DNA of 64,000 nucleotides from Rhabdonatronobacter sediminivivens (GTDB lineage: Bacteria; Pseudomonadota; Alphaproteobacteria; Rhodobacterales; Rhodobacteraceae), in contig NZ_JACBXS010000006.1 of assembly GCF_013415485.1 (NCBI RefSeq), forward strand, positions 62,001 to 126,000. The letters run 5' to 3'. Below are positions 27,447 to 36,198 of this stretch, piece by piece. Under the pieces are notes generated by a model. That model made no database searches. It was not told where the DNA came from and saw only the letters and a program-made list of their open reading frames with translations. The first letter of the stretch is position 1. Every line of letters starts with the position of its first letter. Both the position numbers and the translations under genes were made by a program.

Positions 27447-28373
27447 TCAGGGGGGGGCGTCCGCGGTGGGACAGGCGCCGAGATGGGTGGTGCCGCGGGC
27501 GCGCGCGAGGGTGATCTGGCGTTGGCGTTCGCGGAAGGCCTCACGTCGCTGCGGGGAGAATTCGCCCTGGCACTGGTGGCATTGCACGCCCTCCTCGTAT
27601 TCGGGGCGGGCGCGGTCGGCGGGGTGCAGCGGTCGGCGGCAGGCGTGGCAGAGGTGGTGCGGGCCTTCGCGCAGCCCGTGTTCCACCGAGACGCGCTGGT
27701 CGAAGACAAAGCAGGCGCCGTGCCAGAGGCTTTGGCCCTCGGGGATATCTTCGAGGTATTTCAGGATCCCGCCCTTGAGGTGGTAGACCTCCTCGATGCC
27801 CTGTTCGAGCAGGAAATTGGTGGATTTCTCGCAGCGGATGCCGCCGGTGCAGAACATGGCGATACGCTTGTTGTGGAAGCGGTCGCGGTTTTCGGCCCAC
27901 CATCGGGGAAACTCGCGGAAGCTTTCGGTGCCGGGGTCGATGGCGCCTTCGAAGCTGCCTATGGCAACCTCATAGGCATTGCGGGTGTCGATCACGGCGA
28001 CATCGGGGGCGGTGATCAGCGCGTTCCAGTCGGCTGGGTCGACGTAATGGCCGGTGCCCGCGCGCGGGTCCACATGGGGTTGGCCCATGGTCACGATCTC
28101 GCGCTTCAGGCGGACCTTCATGCGGCCGAAGGGCATGGCGCTGGCCGTGCTTTCCTTCCATTCGAGCTGCGCGCATCCGGGCAGGGCGCGGATATGGGCC
28201 AGCATGGCGTCGATGCCTGCGCGCGGCCCTGCGATGGTGCCGTTGATCCCTTCGCCCGCCAGCAGGAGCGAGCCGCGCACGCCATGGGCCCGAGCCAGGG
28301 CCAGCAGGGGCGCGCGCAGGGTGGCGGGGGCGTCGAAGCGGGTGAAGTGGTAGAGGGCGGCCACGGTGAACAT
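27447..28373 (-). CDS. trhO: tRNA uridine(34) hydroxylase TrhO (rhodanese-like, YceA family)
   Basis: This 308-residue protein has an N-terminal acylphosphatase-like domain (about 1-95; [11 protein letters not shown]), a rhodanese domain (about 115-225) with [14 protein letters not shown] and the active-site loop CTGGIRCEK (Cys175, Cys181), and a C-terminal cysteine-rich part with two CxxC pairs. TrhO/YceA makes 5-hydroxyuridine at tRNA position 34 using oxygen. It converges on the PBP1A gene across repeat copy A. Confidence 0.88.
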   Translation of the reverse strand: MFTVAALYHFTRFDAPATLRAPLLALARAHGVRGSLLLAGEGINGTIAGPRAGIDAMLAHIRALPGCAQLEWKESTASAMPFGRMKVRLKREIVTMGQPHVDPRAGTGHYVDPADWNALITAPDVAVIDTRNAYEVAIGSFEGAIDPGTESFREFPRWWAENRDRFHNKRIAMFCTGGIRCEKSTNFLLEQGIEEVYHLKGGILKYLEDIPEGQSLWHGACFVFDQRVSVEHGLREGPHHLCHACRRPLHPADRARPEYEEGVQCHQCQGEFSPQRREAFRERQRQITLARARGTTHLGACPTADAPP

Positions 28374-28489
28374 GAGCGGCGTTTAGCGCCATGCGGGCGG
28401 CGGGGCAAGGTGGGGCGAGGGGGATGCGGCATTGACGCCCGATGCGCGCGGGCGTAGCTCTGGTGTGCCAGCGGCGAGGGAGAAGGCCC

Positions 28490-29089
28490 ATGACAGGCAA
28501 GGCGCTGATCGTGATCGATGTGCAGAATGATTTCTGCCCGGGCGGGGCGCTCGCGGTTGCCGATGGTGACGTGATCGTGCCGGGGATCAATGCGCTCATG
28601 GGGGATTACGATGCGGTGGTGCTGACGCAGGACTGGCATCCGGCAGGGCATAGTTCCTTTGCCAGCCAGCATGCGGGGCGCGCACCGCTGGAGATCACCG
28701 AGATGCCCTATGGCCCGCAGGTGCTCTGGCCCGACCATTGTGTGCAGGGCAGTGCGGGCGCTGCGTTCCACCCGGATCTGGCTGTGGACCGGGCGCATCT
28801 GATCATCCGCAAGGGGTTCCGGCGCGAGATTGACAGCTATTCGGCGTTTTTCGAGAATGACCATGAAACGCCGACCGGGCTGGAGGGATATCTGCGCACG
28901 CGCGGTATTGTGGCGCTGGACATGGTCGGTCTGGCCACGGATTTCTGTGTGCAGTATTCGGCACTGGATGCGGCGCGGTTGGGGTTTTCGGTGCGGGTGC
29001 TGGGGGATTTGTGCCGGGGGATCGATCTGGATGGCTCCATGGCGGCGGCGCTGGAGGCGATGCGCGCCGCCGGTGTGGATTGTCGCTGA
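28490..29089 (+). CDS. pncA: nicotinamidase PncA
   Basis: This hydrolyses nicotinamide to nicotinate for NAD salvage. The 199-residue isochorismatase-fold protein has Asp10 (VIDVQNDFCPGG), Lys108 (IRKGF) and nucleophile Cys153 (GLATDFCVQYSA), plus metal ligands Asp49/His51 in TQDWHP. The ATG at 28490 has GAGGGAGAAGG upstream. pncB follows 12 bp later, so the two consecutive salvage steps are in one operon. Confidence 0.94.
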   Translation: MTGKALIVIDVQNDFCPGGALAVADGDVIVPGINALMGDYDAVVLTQDWHPAGHSSFASQHAGRAPLEITEMPYGPQVLWPDHCVQGSAGAAFHPDLAVDRAHLIIRKGFRREIDSYSAFFENDHETPTGLEGYLRTRGIVALDMVGLATDFCVQYSALDAARLGFSVRVLGDLCRGIDLDGSMAAALEAMRAAGVDCR

Positions 29090-29101
29090 GGGATCGGGCC
29101 G

Positions 29102-30391
29102 ATGGATATTGCCACCCGCGTCTACAATCATCGATGGAAGCTGGACCCGATTGTCCGGTCGCTGATCGATACGGATTTCTACAAGCTGCTGATGTGTCAG
29201 TCGGTGTTCAGCAACCGGCGCGATACGCGGGTGACGTTCAGCCTGATCAACCGGTCGGACCATGTGCCGCTGGCACGTCTGGTCGATGAGGGTGAGTTGC
29301 GTGAGCAACTGGACCATATCCGGAGCCTTTCGCTGAGCCGGGGCGAATCGACTTGGCTGCGGGGCAACACGTTTTACGGCAAGCGCCAGATGTTCCGCCC
29401 CGATTTCATGGAGTGGTTCGAGGGGCTGCGCCTGCCACCCTATCATCTGGAGCGGGTGGGCGATCAGTATGAACTGACCTTTGAAGGCGCCTGGCCGGAG
29501 GTCATGCTGTGGGAGATCCCGGCCCTGGCGGTGTTGATGGAGTTGCGCGGGCGCGCGGTTCTGGGAGAGATGAAGCGGTTCGAGTTGCAGGTGCTCTATG
29601 CCCGCGCCATGACCAAGCTGTGGGAGAAGATCGAGCGCTTGCAGCCCATTGAAAATCTGCGCATCGCCGATTTCGGAACGCGCAGACGGCATAGCTTCCT
29701 GTGGCAGGACTGGTGCGTGCAGGCGATGATCGAAGGGTTGGGGGCACGGTTTGCGGGGACCTCGAACTGTCTGATCGCCATGCGGCGCGAGGTCGAGGCC
29801 ATCGGCACCAATGCCCATGAACTGCCCATGGTCTACGCCGCGCTGGCCGACAGCGATGCCGAACTGGCGCAGGCGCCCTATCAGGTGCTGGCCGACTGGC
29901 ATGCCGAGCATTCGGGCAATCTGCGCATCATCCTGCCCGATACCTTTGGCACCCGCGGGTTTCTGGAGCGCGCCCCGGACTGGCTGGCGGGCTGGACCGG
30001 GATCAGGGTTGACAGCGGCCGCCCCGAGGAGGGGGCCGAGAGTGCCATCGACTGGTGGAAGCGCCATGGCGAGGACCCGCGCGAGAAGCTGATCATCTTC
30101 TCGGACGGGCTGGACGCGGACCGGATCGAGGCTCTGCACGCGCGGTTTTCCGGCCGGGTGCGGGTGAGTTTCGGCTGGGGGACCCTGTTGACCAATGATT
30201 TCCGCGGCCTGTGCCCCGGCGACCGGCTGGCGCCGTTTTCGCTGGTCTGCAAGGCGGTGGCGGCGGATGGGCGGCCCACGGTAAAGCTGTCGGACAACCC
30301 GCTCAAGGCCATGGGGCCGCAGGATCAGGTTGAGCGCTACAAGCGCGTGTTCGGTGTGGGCGCGCAGGAGGCCATGGCGGTGGAGGTCTGA
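29102..30391 (+). CDS. pncB: nicotinate phosphoribosyltransferase PncB
   Basis: This converts nicotinate and PRPP to nicotinate mononucleotide, the step after PncA. The 429-residue product has the typical N-terminus (IVRSLIDTDFYKLLM), the ADFGTRRRHSF loop, GTSNCLIAMR with PIMAMHELP-like follow-on (IGTNAHELPMVY), and the VDSGRPEEGAE/KLIIFSDGLD phosphoribosyl-binding segments. Length is normal for type I PncB. Confidence 0.95.
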   Translation: MDIATRVYNHRWKLDPIVRSLIDTDFYKLLMCQSVFSNRRDTRVTFSLINRSDHVPLARLVDEGELREQLDHIRSLSLSRGESTWLRGNTFYGKRQMFRPDFMEWFEGLRLPPYHLERVGDQYELTFEGAWPEVMLWEIPALAVLMELRGRAVLGEMKRFELQVLYARAMTKLWEKIERLQPIENLRIADFGTRRRHSFLWQDWCVQAMIEGLGARFAGTSNCLIAMRREVEAIGTNAHELPMVYAALADSDAELAQAPYQVLADWHAEHSGNLRIILPDTFGTRGFLERAPDWLAGWTGIRVDSGRPEEGAESAIDWWKRHGEDPREKLIIFSDGLDADRIEALHARFSGRVRVSFGWGTLLTNDFRGLCPGDRLAPFSLVCKAVAADGRPTVKLSDNPLKAMGPQDQVERYKRVFGVGAQEAMAVEV

Positions 30392-30420
30392 GCGGCGCCC
30401 GCGCCAGTGTCCAGGCGCCT

Positions 30421-30846
30421 TCAGGCGGCGGCTTCGGTGGCGATGGCGCGGATGCGGCCGACCATGGCGCGCAGCCCGTTCGAGCGCTGCGAGGACAGGT
30501 GTTCATCCAGGCCCAGGCGGGCCAGTTGCGCCTGGGCGTCGATGGTGGCGACCTCGGACACGGGGCGGCCGGCGTAGAGTGCATGCAGGACCGCGATCAG
30601 GCCGCGCACGATCATGGCATCGCTGTCGCCCTGGAAGTCGAAGCGCGCCTGCGGTCCGGTGCCGTCGATCACCGGCTGGATCCAGACCTGGCTGGCGCAG
30701 CCTTCGACCTTGGTGGCGGGGACCTTCAGCGCCTCTTCCATCGGAGGCATGGCCTTGCCCATGTCGATGACATGGCGGTAGCGGTCCTCCCAGTCGTCCA
30801 GGAAGTCGAAGGTTTCGGCCAGCTCTTCGAAGGTTTCGGTGCTCAT
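30421..30846 (-). CDS. sufE: cysteine desulfuration protein SufE
   Basis: SufE accepts sulfane sulfur from the desulfurase SufS during Fe-S cluster assembly. The 141-residue product has the acceptor cysteine Cys50 in KVEGCASQVW (Cys51 in E. coli), DDWEDRYRHVIDMG near the N-terminus and the late GLRAMVGRI segment. The ATG at 30844-30846 gives the family length. No suf operon is adjacent. It diverges from the lipoprotein gene. Confidence 0.93.
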   Translation of the reverse strand: MSTETFEELAETFDFLDDWEDRYRHVIDMGKAMPPMEEALKVPATKVEGCASQVWIQPVIDGTGPQARFDFQGDSDAMIVRGLIAVLHALYAGRPVSEVATIDAQAQLARLGLDEHLSSQRSNGLRAMVGRIRAIATEAAA

Positions 30847-30982
30847 GCGGGTGTCCTGTTGATGCTGAAGGGGATGTAGGCGCTGGCGCGCGCCGGGTCC
30901 AGCCCCGGGGCAGAGCGGTGGCGGGTTTTCAAGGGCCGCATATTGCGCTAACCCGAAGACAGGCGAGCGAAAGGGGCGCAGG

Positions 30983-31453
30983 ATGAGCAAACCGCTATTG
31001 GCCGGTCTGGCGCTGGCACTGGTGCTGGGGGGGTGTGGCACGGTGCGCGAGTCGCGCGTGAACCCGTTCAACTGGTTCGGCCAGTCCCAGGAAGAGGTGA
31101 CCCTTGCCCCGCGGGGGGGCTGGTCCGGTGTTGTGGACAATCGCGCGCTGGTGGCCGAGGTCAGCGAGATGGCGGTGGAGCGTTTCCCCGGGGGGGCGAT
31201 CGTCCGTGCCGCGGGGATCACGCCCACCCAGGGCTGGTGGGATGCGGAACTGGTGGCGCTGAATGACGGGCGCCCCGTGGACGGGGTTCTGACCTATGAA
31301 TTCCGCATTGCCGCGCCACGGACGCCGACCCGGGTCTCCACGCCGCAGTCGCGCACGGTTTCGGCGGCGGTGCGGATTTCCGACCGGCGCCTGGAGGGGG
31401 TGCGCAGCATTGTCGTGCGCGGGGCGCAGAACGCGCGCAGCGCGCAGCGCTGA
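30983..31453 (+). CDS. putative lipoprotein of unknown function
   Basis: This 156-residue protein has a lipoprotein signal peptide with lipobox LGGC (Cys18). The mature part begins RESRVNPFNWFG and contains a WWDAELVALNDGRPVDGVLTYEFRIAAP segment and a basic end. It resembles conserved hypothetical lipoproteins of Rhodobacteraceae. No function can be given. The next element downstream is repeat copy B. Confidence 0.7.
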   Translation: MSKPLLAGLALALVLGGCGTVRESRVNPFNWFGQSQEEVTLAPRGGWSGVVDNRALVAEVSEMAVERFPGGAIVRAAGITPTQGWWDAELVALNDGRPVDGVLTYEFRIAAPRTPTRVSTPQSRTVSAAVRISDRRLEGVRSIVVRGAQNARSAQR

Positions 31454-31503
31454 GGCCGGGGTGCCGTCCGGCTGAGGGCGGCGCGGTCTGGCAGGTGTTC
31501 CAG

Positions 31504-31570
31504 GCGGAGCGCGCGTTCCGCGCGCAAGCCTTCTGGCACTGCGTGCGGTTCAGGGGGCATGCTGCCCCCT
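31504..31570. repeat. palindromic extragenic repeat, family 1, copy B
   Basis: It is 67 bp with 62 identities to 27318-27384 and the same two hairpins. Like copy A it lies between convergent genes (lipoprotein and imuA). Differences are confined to two dinucleotides and one base, all in or beside loops. Confidence 0.8.
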
Positions 31571-31659
31571 GCCGCGCTGTTGGTGCGTTCTGACGATTTC
31601 CGGGTGTCTCTGGCTGTCTGGCAATGGGGGCAGGCCCGTGATGGGTGTGGCCGGTATGG

Positions 31660-32403
31660 TCAGCAGAGAACCGGATCCCGGATGCCCCCCGCGGCCGCGA
31701 TTCGCAGCCCCGGCGAATAGGCGGTGGGTTTGGTGATCGTCCAGGCCGCGGGTGGGGCAGTGCGGGCGCGCAGGCGGGTCAGTTGCCAGCGACCGTAGGT
31801 GTCGGGGGGCGGGGGCAGGCTGTCCAGGTGCCAGCGGCTTTCGACCCCGGCGCCGCCACCTGTGCCCGGGGTCAGCAGCAGGCCCAGTGGGGCGCGGCTT
31901 CGGGTCTGGCGGCGGTCCTGGCCCGGGCGGTGGGTGCGGGCGCGGGCAGCGCCGGTTTCGGCGGCCAGGTGCAGCCGGCGCACGGGCGTCAGTTCGGGTG
32001 GTTCGGGCAGGTCAATCACCACCAGCGCGGCGCTGCCGCCGCGCAGGGCTTCCTCGGCGCACCAGAGCAGGTCGATGCCCTGGGGGCAGTCCACCATCAC
32101 CAGCGGGCCGGGGTGCGCCCAGGGGGCCAGCCCATGCGGGTTGATCCGGTCCCCGTTCCAGGCGGGACGGATCCAGACCGTGGCGGCGGTGGTGTCGTGC
32201 TGCCCGGTGGCCCCCATGGCCCAGGCCGCCAGCAGCCTGCGGGCCGGGCCGCAGGCTTCATGCACCCGCCCCTGGCGCAGGGCGATGCCGGGCAGGAGCG
32301 TCAGGGCCGCCGCGTCGCTGCCGGGGGGCTGCGATGCGGGCATGACGGGCAGGGCGGGGTCTTGCGGGGGCATGGCGTCGGTTCCATGGCGCGGGGGCTG
32401 CAT
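31660..32403 (-). CDS. imuA: ImuA-like SOS mutagenesis protein (orphan)
   Basis: This 247-residue RecA-like protein resembles ImuA, which with ImuB and DnaE2 forms the damage-induced mutasome. Features are GRVHEACGPARRLLAAW, VWIRPAWNGDRINPHGLAPW, DLLWCAEEALRGGSAALVVIDLPEP, and APLGLLLTPG. There is no imuB or dnaE2 in the window: the next gene downstream is convergent. The start at 32401-32403 is chosen because a good promoter ends six bases before it, making the mRNA leaderless; ATGs at 32373 and 32343 remain possible. SOS control is supported by the LexA box. Confidence 0.75.
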   Translation of the reverse strand: MQPPRHGTDAMPPQDPALPVMPASQPPGSDAAALTLLPGIALRQGRVHEACGPARRLLAAWAMGATGQHDTTAATVWIRPAWNGDRINPHGLAPWAHPGPLVMVDCPQGIDLLWCAEEALRGGSAALVVIDLPEPPELTPVRRLHLAAETGAARARTHRPGQDRRQTRSRAPLGLLLTPGTGGGAGVESRWHLDSLPPPPDTYGRWQLTRLRARTAPPAAWTITKPTAYSPGLRIAAAGGIRDPVLC

Positions 32404-32409
32404 GGCGGG

Positions 32410-32438
32410 GATATAGTTTGTTCCGCATTTGTTCTCAA
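32410..32438 (-). promoter_or_regulatory. SOS promoter of imuA with LexA box
   Basis: On the minus strand, TTGAGA (-35, 32433-32438), a 17-base spacer and TATATC (-10, 32410-32415) form a near-consensus promoter. GAAC-N7-GAAC, the alphaproteobacterial LexA box (32420-32434), overlaps the -35 end and spacer. The predicted +1 coincides with the A of the imuA ATG at 32403. Confidence 0.85.
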
Positions 32439-32572
32439 GCGATATGCCTGCGCGCATTTCCCCTTGCCCCCGGTCGCATCCGCGTTAGGCTTCGCGCAAA
32501 TTCAGAGATGGGTGTTCCGGTGGGCCGAGCGTGACGCCTGCCATGCCCCGCAGCGTGATCCGGAGCCGACGC

Positions 32573-33613
32573 ATGAAGAAGATCCCCCTGGCCCGCACCG
32601 GCCTGACCGTGTCCGAATACTGCCTGGGCACCATGACCTTTGGCACCCAGACCGATGAGGCCGATGCCCATCGTCAGCTGGACATGGCGTTGGAGGCCGG
32701 TGTGAATTTCCTCGACACCGCCGAAATGTATCCCGTCAATCCCATCAGCGCCGAGACTGTCGGCGTGACCGAGGAGATCGTTGGCCGCTGGCTGGCCGCG
32801 CGCAAGCCTGCGGACATGATTGTTGCCACCAAGATCACCGGCGCGGGCAGCGCCGCCATTGCGGATGGCGCGCCGATCACGCCCGCGCGGATGCGCGCGG
32901 CGGTCGATGCCTCGCTCACCCGGTTGCGGGCCGAATGTCTGGACATCTATCAGTTGCACTGGCCCAATCGTGGATCTTATCATTTCCGCAAGCATTGGAC
33001 CTATGACCCGCGCGGCCAAGGCCGGGCCGAGGTGGAGGCGCATATGCTGGAGCTCCTGCGCTGCGCGCAGGAGCTGGTCACTGCAGGCAAGATCCGGCAT
33101 CTGGCGCTGTCGAATGAATCCACCTGGGGCACCGCGCTCTGGCTGCGCCTGGCCGAGGAGCACGACCTGCCGCGCGTGGTCAGCATCCAGAACGAATATT
33201 CCCTGCTGTGCCGCCATTTTGACACGGATCTGGCGGAACTGAGCGTGCATGAAGATGTGCCGCTGCTGGCGTTCTCGCCGCTGGCGGCGGGGTTGCTCAC
33301 GGGGAAATACGCAGGCGGGGTGATCCCCGAGGGCTCGCGCCGGGAACGCAACCCGGAACTGGGCGGGCGCATCACGCCGCGGGTGTTCGAGGCGGTCTCG
33401 GGCTATCTGGGGCTGGCGGTGCGGCACGGGCTGGACCCGGTGCATCTGGCGCTGGCCTTTACCCGGTCGCGCCCGGCGGTGACGATCCCGATTCTGGGCG
33501 CCACCACCTCTGGGCAACTGGAGGTGGCCCTGCGCGGCGCTGGGCTGGAGCTGTCGGCAGAGGTGCTGGAAGATATCGACCGGATGCACCGCATCCATCC
33601 GATGCCCTACTGA
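32573..33613 (+). CDS. aldo/keto reductase (Tas-like)
   Basis: This 346-residue NADP-dependent oxidoreductase of the AKR superfamily is closest in layout to E. coli Tas: LARTGLTVSEYCLGTMTFGTQTDEADAH at the start, DTAEMYPV with the catalytic Asp/Tyr, VATKITG with the Lys, and YQLHWPNRG with the His. The C-terminal cofactor segment is IPILGATTSGQLEVAL. Substrate unknown. The ATG at 32573 is preceded by GGAG. Confidence 0.88.
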   Translation: MKKIPLARTGLTVSEYCLGTMTFGTQTDEADAHRQLDMALEAGVNFLDTAEMYPVNPISAETVGVTEEIVGRWLAARKPADMIVATKITGAGSAAIADGAPITPARMRAAVDASLTRLRAECLDIYQLHWPNRGSYHFRKHWTYDPRGQGRAEVEAHMLELLRCAQELVTAGKIRHLALSNESTWGTALWLRLAEEHDLPRVVSIQNEYSLLCRHFDTDLAELSVHEDVPLLAFSPLAAGLLTGKYAGGVIPEGSRRERNPELGGRITPRVFEAVSGYLGLAVRHGLDPVHLALAFTRSRPAVTIPILGATTSGQLEVALRGAGLELSAEVLEDIDRMHRIHPMPY

Positions 33614-33622
33614 GGCCCGCCC

Positions 33623-34159
33623 ATGCGCCTGCGCCCCGCCTTGCTGATTGCCGCGGCCCTGCTGGGGCTGGGGGGCTGCCTTGGCGGGCTGACGCAACAG
33701 GGCGCCGAGGATGCGATCGAGGTGAGCGCGCTGCCCCCACCCACAGAGGGCAGACCCGGCGACGGAGATGGCGGCGAGGGTGACGGGCAGGCGGGCGCCG
33801 ACGCCGCAGAGGAGGCGCCGGGGGCTGCCGACGCACCGCTTGCCGAAGGCACCGAAGCGGAGGCCCTGCCTGCAGGGACGGAGGAGGAGGCCGAGGCCCC
33901 TGCGCCCCCGATCAACCCCGCGCTTGTCCGTGCGCGGGCAGAATGCGCCGCCGAGGGGGGGCGGCTGGTGCCGGTGGGCGGGGCACGGTTGTCCTGCCTG
34001 CGCGACACGCGCGATGCCGGGCGCCAGTGCCGCGCCCGGGGCGATTGTGAGGGCGAATGCCTGGCGCGCAGTGGCACATGCGCCCCGGTGAGGCCGCTTT
34101 TCGGGTGCCATGAAGTCCTGAACGCCCGGGGCGCCAGGGTAACGGAGTGCATGGAATGA
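33623..34159 (+). CDS. cysteine-rich lipoprotein of unknown function
   Basis: This 178-residue protein has a lipoprotein signal (LGGC, Cys19), then an extremely acidic Gly/Glu/Ala/Pro linker (about 35-95). A small C-terminal domain has eight cysteines within about 70 residues (AECAAEGG..LSCLRDT..QCRARGDCEGECLA..TCAPV..GCHE..TECME), probably disulfide-bonded in the periplasm. The linker could span the periplasm. No family recognised. The stop overlaps the HAD gene (ATGA). Confidence 0.65.
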   Translation: MRLRPALLIAAALLGLGGCLGGLTQQGAEDAIEVSALPPPTEGRPGDGDGGEGDGQAGADAAEEAPGAADAPLAEGTEAEALPAGTEEEAEAPAPPINPALVRARAECAAEGGRLVPVGGARLSCLRDTRDAGRQCRARGDCEGECLARSGTCAPVRPLFGCHEVLNARGARVTECME

Positions 34160-34869
34160 CCACCACATTGGCGCATGTGCGCGCGCTGCTGTTCGACAAG
34201 GACGGCACGCTGTTCGATTTTCAGCGCAGCTGGTCGGCCTGGACCGTTGGCGTGCTGGAGAAACTGGCGCCGGGGGATCGCGGGCAGCAGGACCGGCTGG
34301 CGGATCTGATCGGTTTTGACCGCGGCGGCGCCCGCTTCCGCCCCGGGGCGCAGTTCATCGGCGGCACCCTGGCTGAAACATGCGATCTGCTGCTGCCGCA
34401 TCTGCCCGGGGAATGGAGTGCCGACTCGTTGCGGCGCTGGGCCGTGGACGAGGCCGCCGGAGCCGAGATGATCCCGCCCCTCCCGCTGGCCCCGCTTCTG
34501 GACGGGTTTCGTGGTCGCGGGCTGGGGCTGGGGGTGGCCACGAATGATGCCGAAAGCGCCGCCCGGCAGCAACTGCGCGCCGCCGGGATCGACACGCGGT
34601 TTGATATGATCCTGGGGTACGATTCAGGGTTCACGCCCAAACCGGCGCCGGACATGCTGTTGGGGTTTGCGGCGCATCTGGGGCTGGACCCGGCCGCGGT
34701 GGCCATGGTGGGCGACAGCACCCATGACCTGCATGCGGGGCGCGCGGCGGGAATGACCACGGTGGCGGTGCTGACCGGGGTGGCCGGGCGGGACGCGCTG
34801 GCACCGCATGCGGATATCGTGCTGGAGGATATCGGCGGGGTGCAGGCGCTGCTGGACGCCGCAGCCTGA
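34156..34869 (+). CDS. HAD-superfamily phosphatase, phosphoglycolate phosphatase-like
   Basis: This 237-residue HAD hydrolase has motif I LLFDKDGTLFD (nucleophile Asp14, acid Asp16), motif II in VATNDA, the motif III lysine in FTPKPAPDM and motif IV VGDSTHDLHAGRAAG. The alpha-helical cap lies between I and II. The layout is that of Gph-type phosphatases; the true substrate is inferred. Its ATG overlaps the stop of the lipoprotein gene, which rules out the GTG three codons upstream as the likely start. Confidence 0.85.
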   Translation: MTTTLAHVRALLFDKDGTLFDFQRSWSAWTVGVLEKLAPGDRGQQDRLADLIGFDRGGARFRPGAQFIGGTLAETCDLLLPHLPGEWSADSLRRWAVDEAAGAEMIPPLPLAPLLDGFRGRGLGLGVATNDAESAARQQLRAAGIDTRFDMILGYDSGFTPKPAPDMLLGFAAHLGLDPAAVAMVGDSTHDLHAGRAAGMTTVAVLTGVAGRDALAPHADIVLEDIGGVQALLDAAA

Positions 34870-34943
34870 GCGCTGGCGCGCGGCGCCGGGCTGGTGTAGG
34901 GCCGGGGCCATAGGCTGACAGGGCTGCAAGGGGAAGGCACGGC

Positions 34944-36122
34944 GTGGCAGGCAGGCGCGATCATCACCGCAAGAGCACGCGCGACCCCGCGCCGCACACG
35001 CCCGCCCCGGCGCAGGGAGAGCTGTTCCTGACCGCGCCGCCAGGGCTGGAAGATGCCTTGCGGGATGAAGCCGCGGCGCTGGGTTTCGCAGCCCCGCAGG
35101 TGGTGCCGGGTGGGGTTCTGGTCACCGGTTGCTTGGCGCAGGCCATGCGCGCCAATCTTTTGCTGCGCGGGGCCGGGCGGGTGTTGTTGCGCGTCGCTGC
35201 CTTTCGGGCGCTGCATCTGGCGCAGCTGGACAAGCGCGCGCGGCGCGTGCCCTGGGAAGAGTTCCTGCGCCCGGATACGCCCGTGCGGATCGAGGCCACC
35301 TGCCAGCGCTCGCGCGTCTATCACGAAGGCGCGGCGGTGCAGCGTGTGGCCGGGGCCATCGCGGACCGCGTGGGCGCCCCCCAGGACCCCGAGGCCCCCT
35401 TGCGCGTCATGGTGCGGATCGAGGATGACCTCTGCACGCTCAGCATCGATACCTCGGGGGCGCCGCTTCACCGGCGCGGGACCAAGCTGGCGGTGGGCAA
35501 GGCGCCCTTGCGTGAAACGCTGGCGGCACTTTTCCTGCGTCAATGCGGCTATGACGGGCAAGAGCCGGTGGTGGACCCGATGTGCGGCTCGGGCACCATC
35601 GTGATCGAGGCTGCGGCGATCGCCGCCGGCCTGCCTCCCGGGGGGGTGCGCAGTTTCGCCTTTGAAGGGCTGGCCGGGTTTGACCCGCGCGCGTGGGAGG
35701 CCCTGCGCGCGCAGCATTCCGCCGCCGCCCAGACGGCGCTGCGGTTTCATGGCGCGGACCGCGATGCGGGGGCGGTCGCCATGGCGCAGGACAACGCCGC
35801 GCGCGCCGGTGTGGGCGATTTCTGCAGCTTTCAGCAAGCCCCGGTCAGCGCACTGATGCCCCCGCCGGGGCCGTCCGGGCTGGTTATGGTGAACCCGCCC
35901 TATGGCGCGCGGATCGGGGCGCGGCACATGCTGCACGCGGTTTATGGCGCGCTGGGCCAGACCCTGCGCGCGCGCTTTGCGGGCTGGCGCGTGGGGGTGG
36001 TGACCTCGGACGGGGGGTTGGCGGCCTCGACCGGGCTGCCCTTTGGCCCGCCGGGGCCGCCGGTGCCGCATGGGCCGCTGAAGATACGGCTCTATCAGAC
36101 CGGACCCTTGCGCGGCGGATGA
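34944..36122 (+). CDS. RlmL-like class I RNA methyltransferase (THUMP domain)
   Basis: This 392-residue protein resembles the N-terminal half of RlmL (23S rRNA m2G2445): a THUMP-containing N-terminus starting FLTAPPGLEDALRDEAAALGF (about 28-48), RIEATCQRSRVYH, a SAM-binding DPMCGSGTIVIEAA (211-224), and the catalytic NPPYG at 317-321. The RlmK half of the E. coli fusion is absent, as usual in alphaproteobacteria. It starts with GTG at 34944 after AAGGGGAAGG. The exact target base is inferred. Confidence 0.82.
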   Translation: MAGRRDHHRKSTRDPAPHTPAPAQGELFLTAPPGLEDALRDEAAALGFAAPQVVPGGVLVTGCLAQAMRANLLLRGAGRVLLRVAAFRALHLAQLDKRARRVPWEEFLRPDTPVRIEATCQRSRVYHEGAAVQRVAGAIADRVGAPQDPEAPLRVMVRIEDDLCTLSIDTSGAPLHRRGTKLAVGKAPLRETLAALFLRQCGYDGQEPVVDPMCGSGTIVIEAAAIAAGLPPGGVRSFAFEGLAGFDPRAWEALRAQHSAAAQTALRFHGADRDAGAVAMAQDNAARAGVGDFCSFQQAPVSALMPPPGPSGLVMVNPPYGARIGARHMLHAVYGALGQTLRARFAGWRVGVVTSDGGLAASTGLPFGPPGPPVPHGPLKIRLYQTGPLRGG

Positions 36123-36198
36123 TCGCAGCGCAAAACGGGGTCCTGCGGACATGCGTGATGTGAAACGGCGGGTCTCGCCGGGTTGGGAGCAGGGGAAC

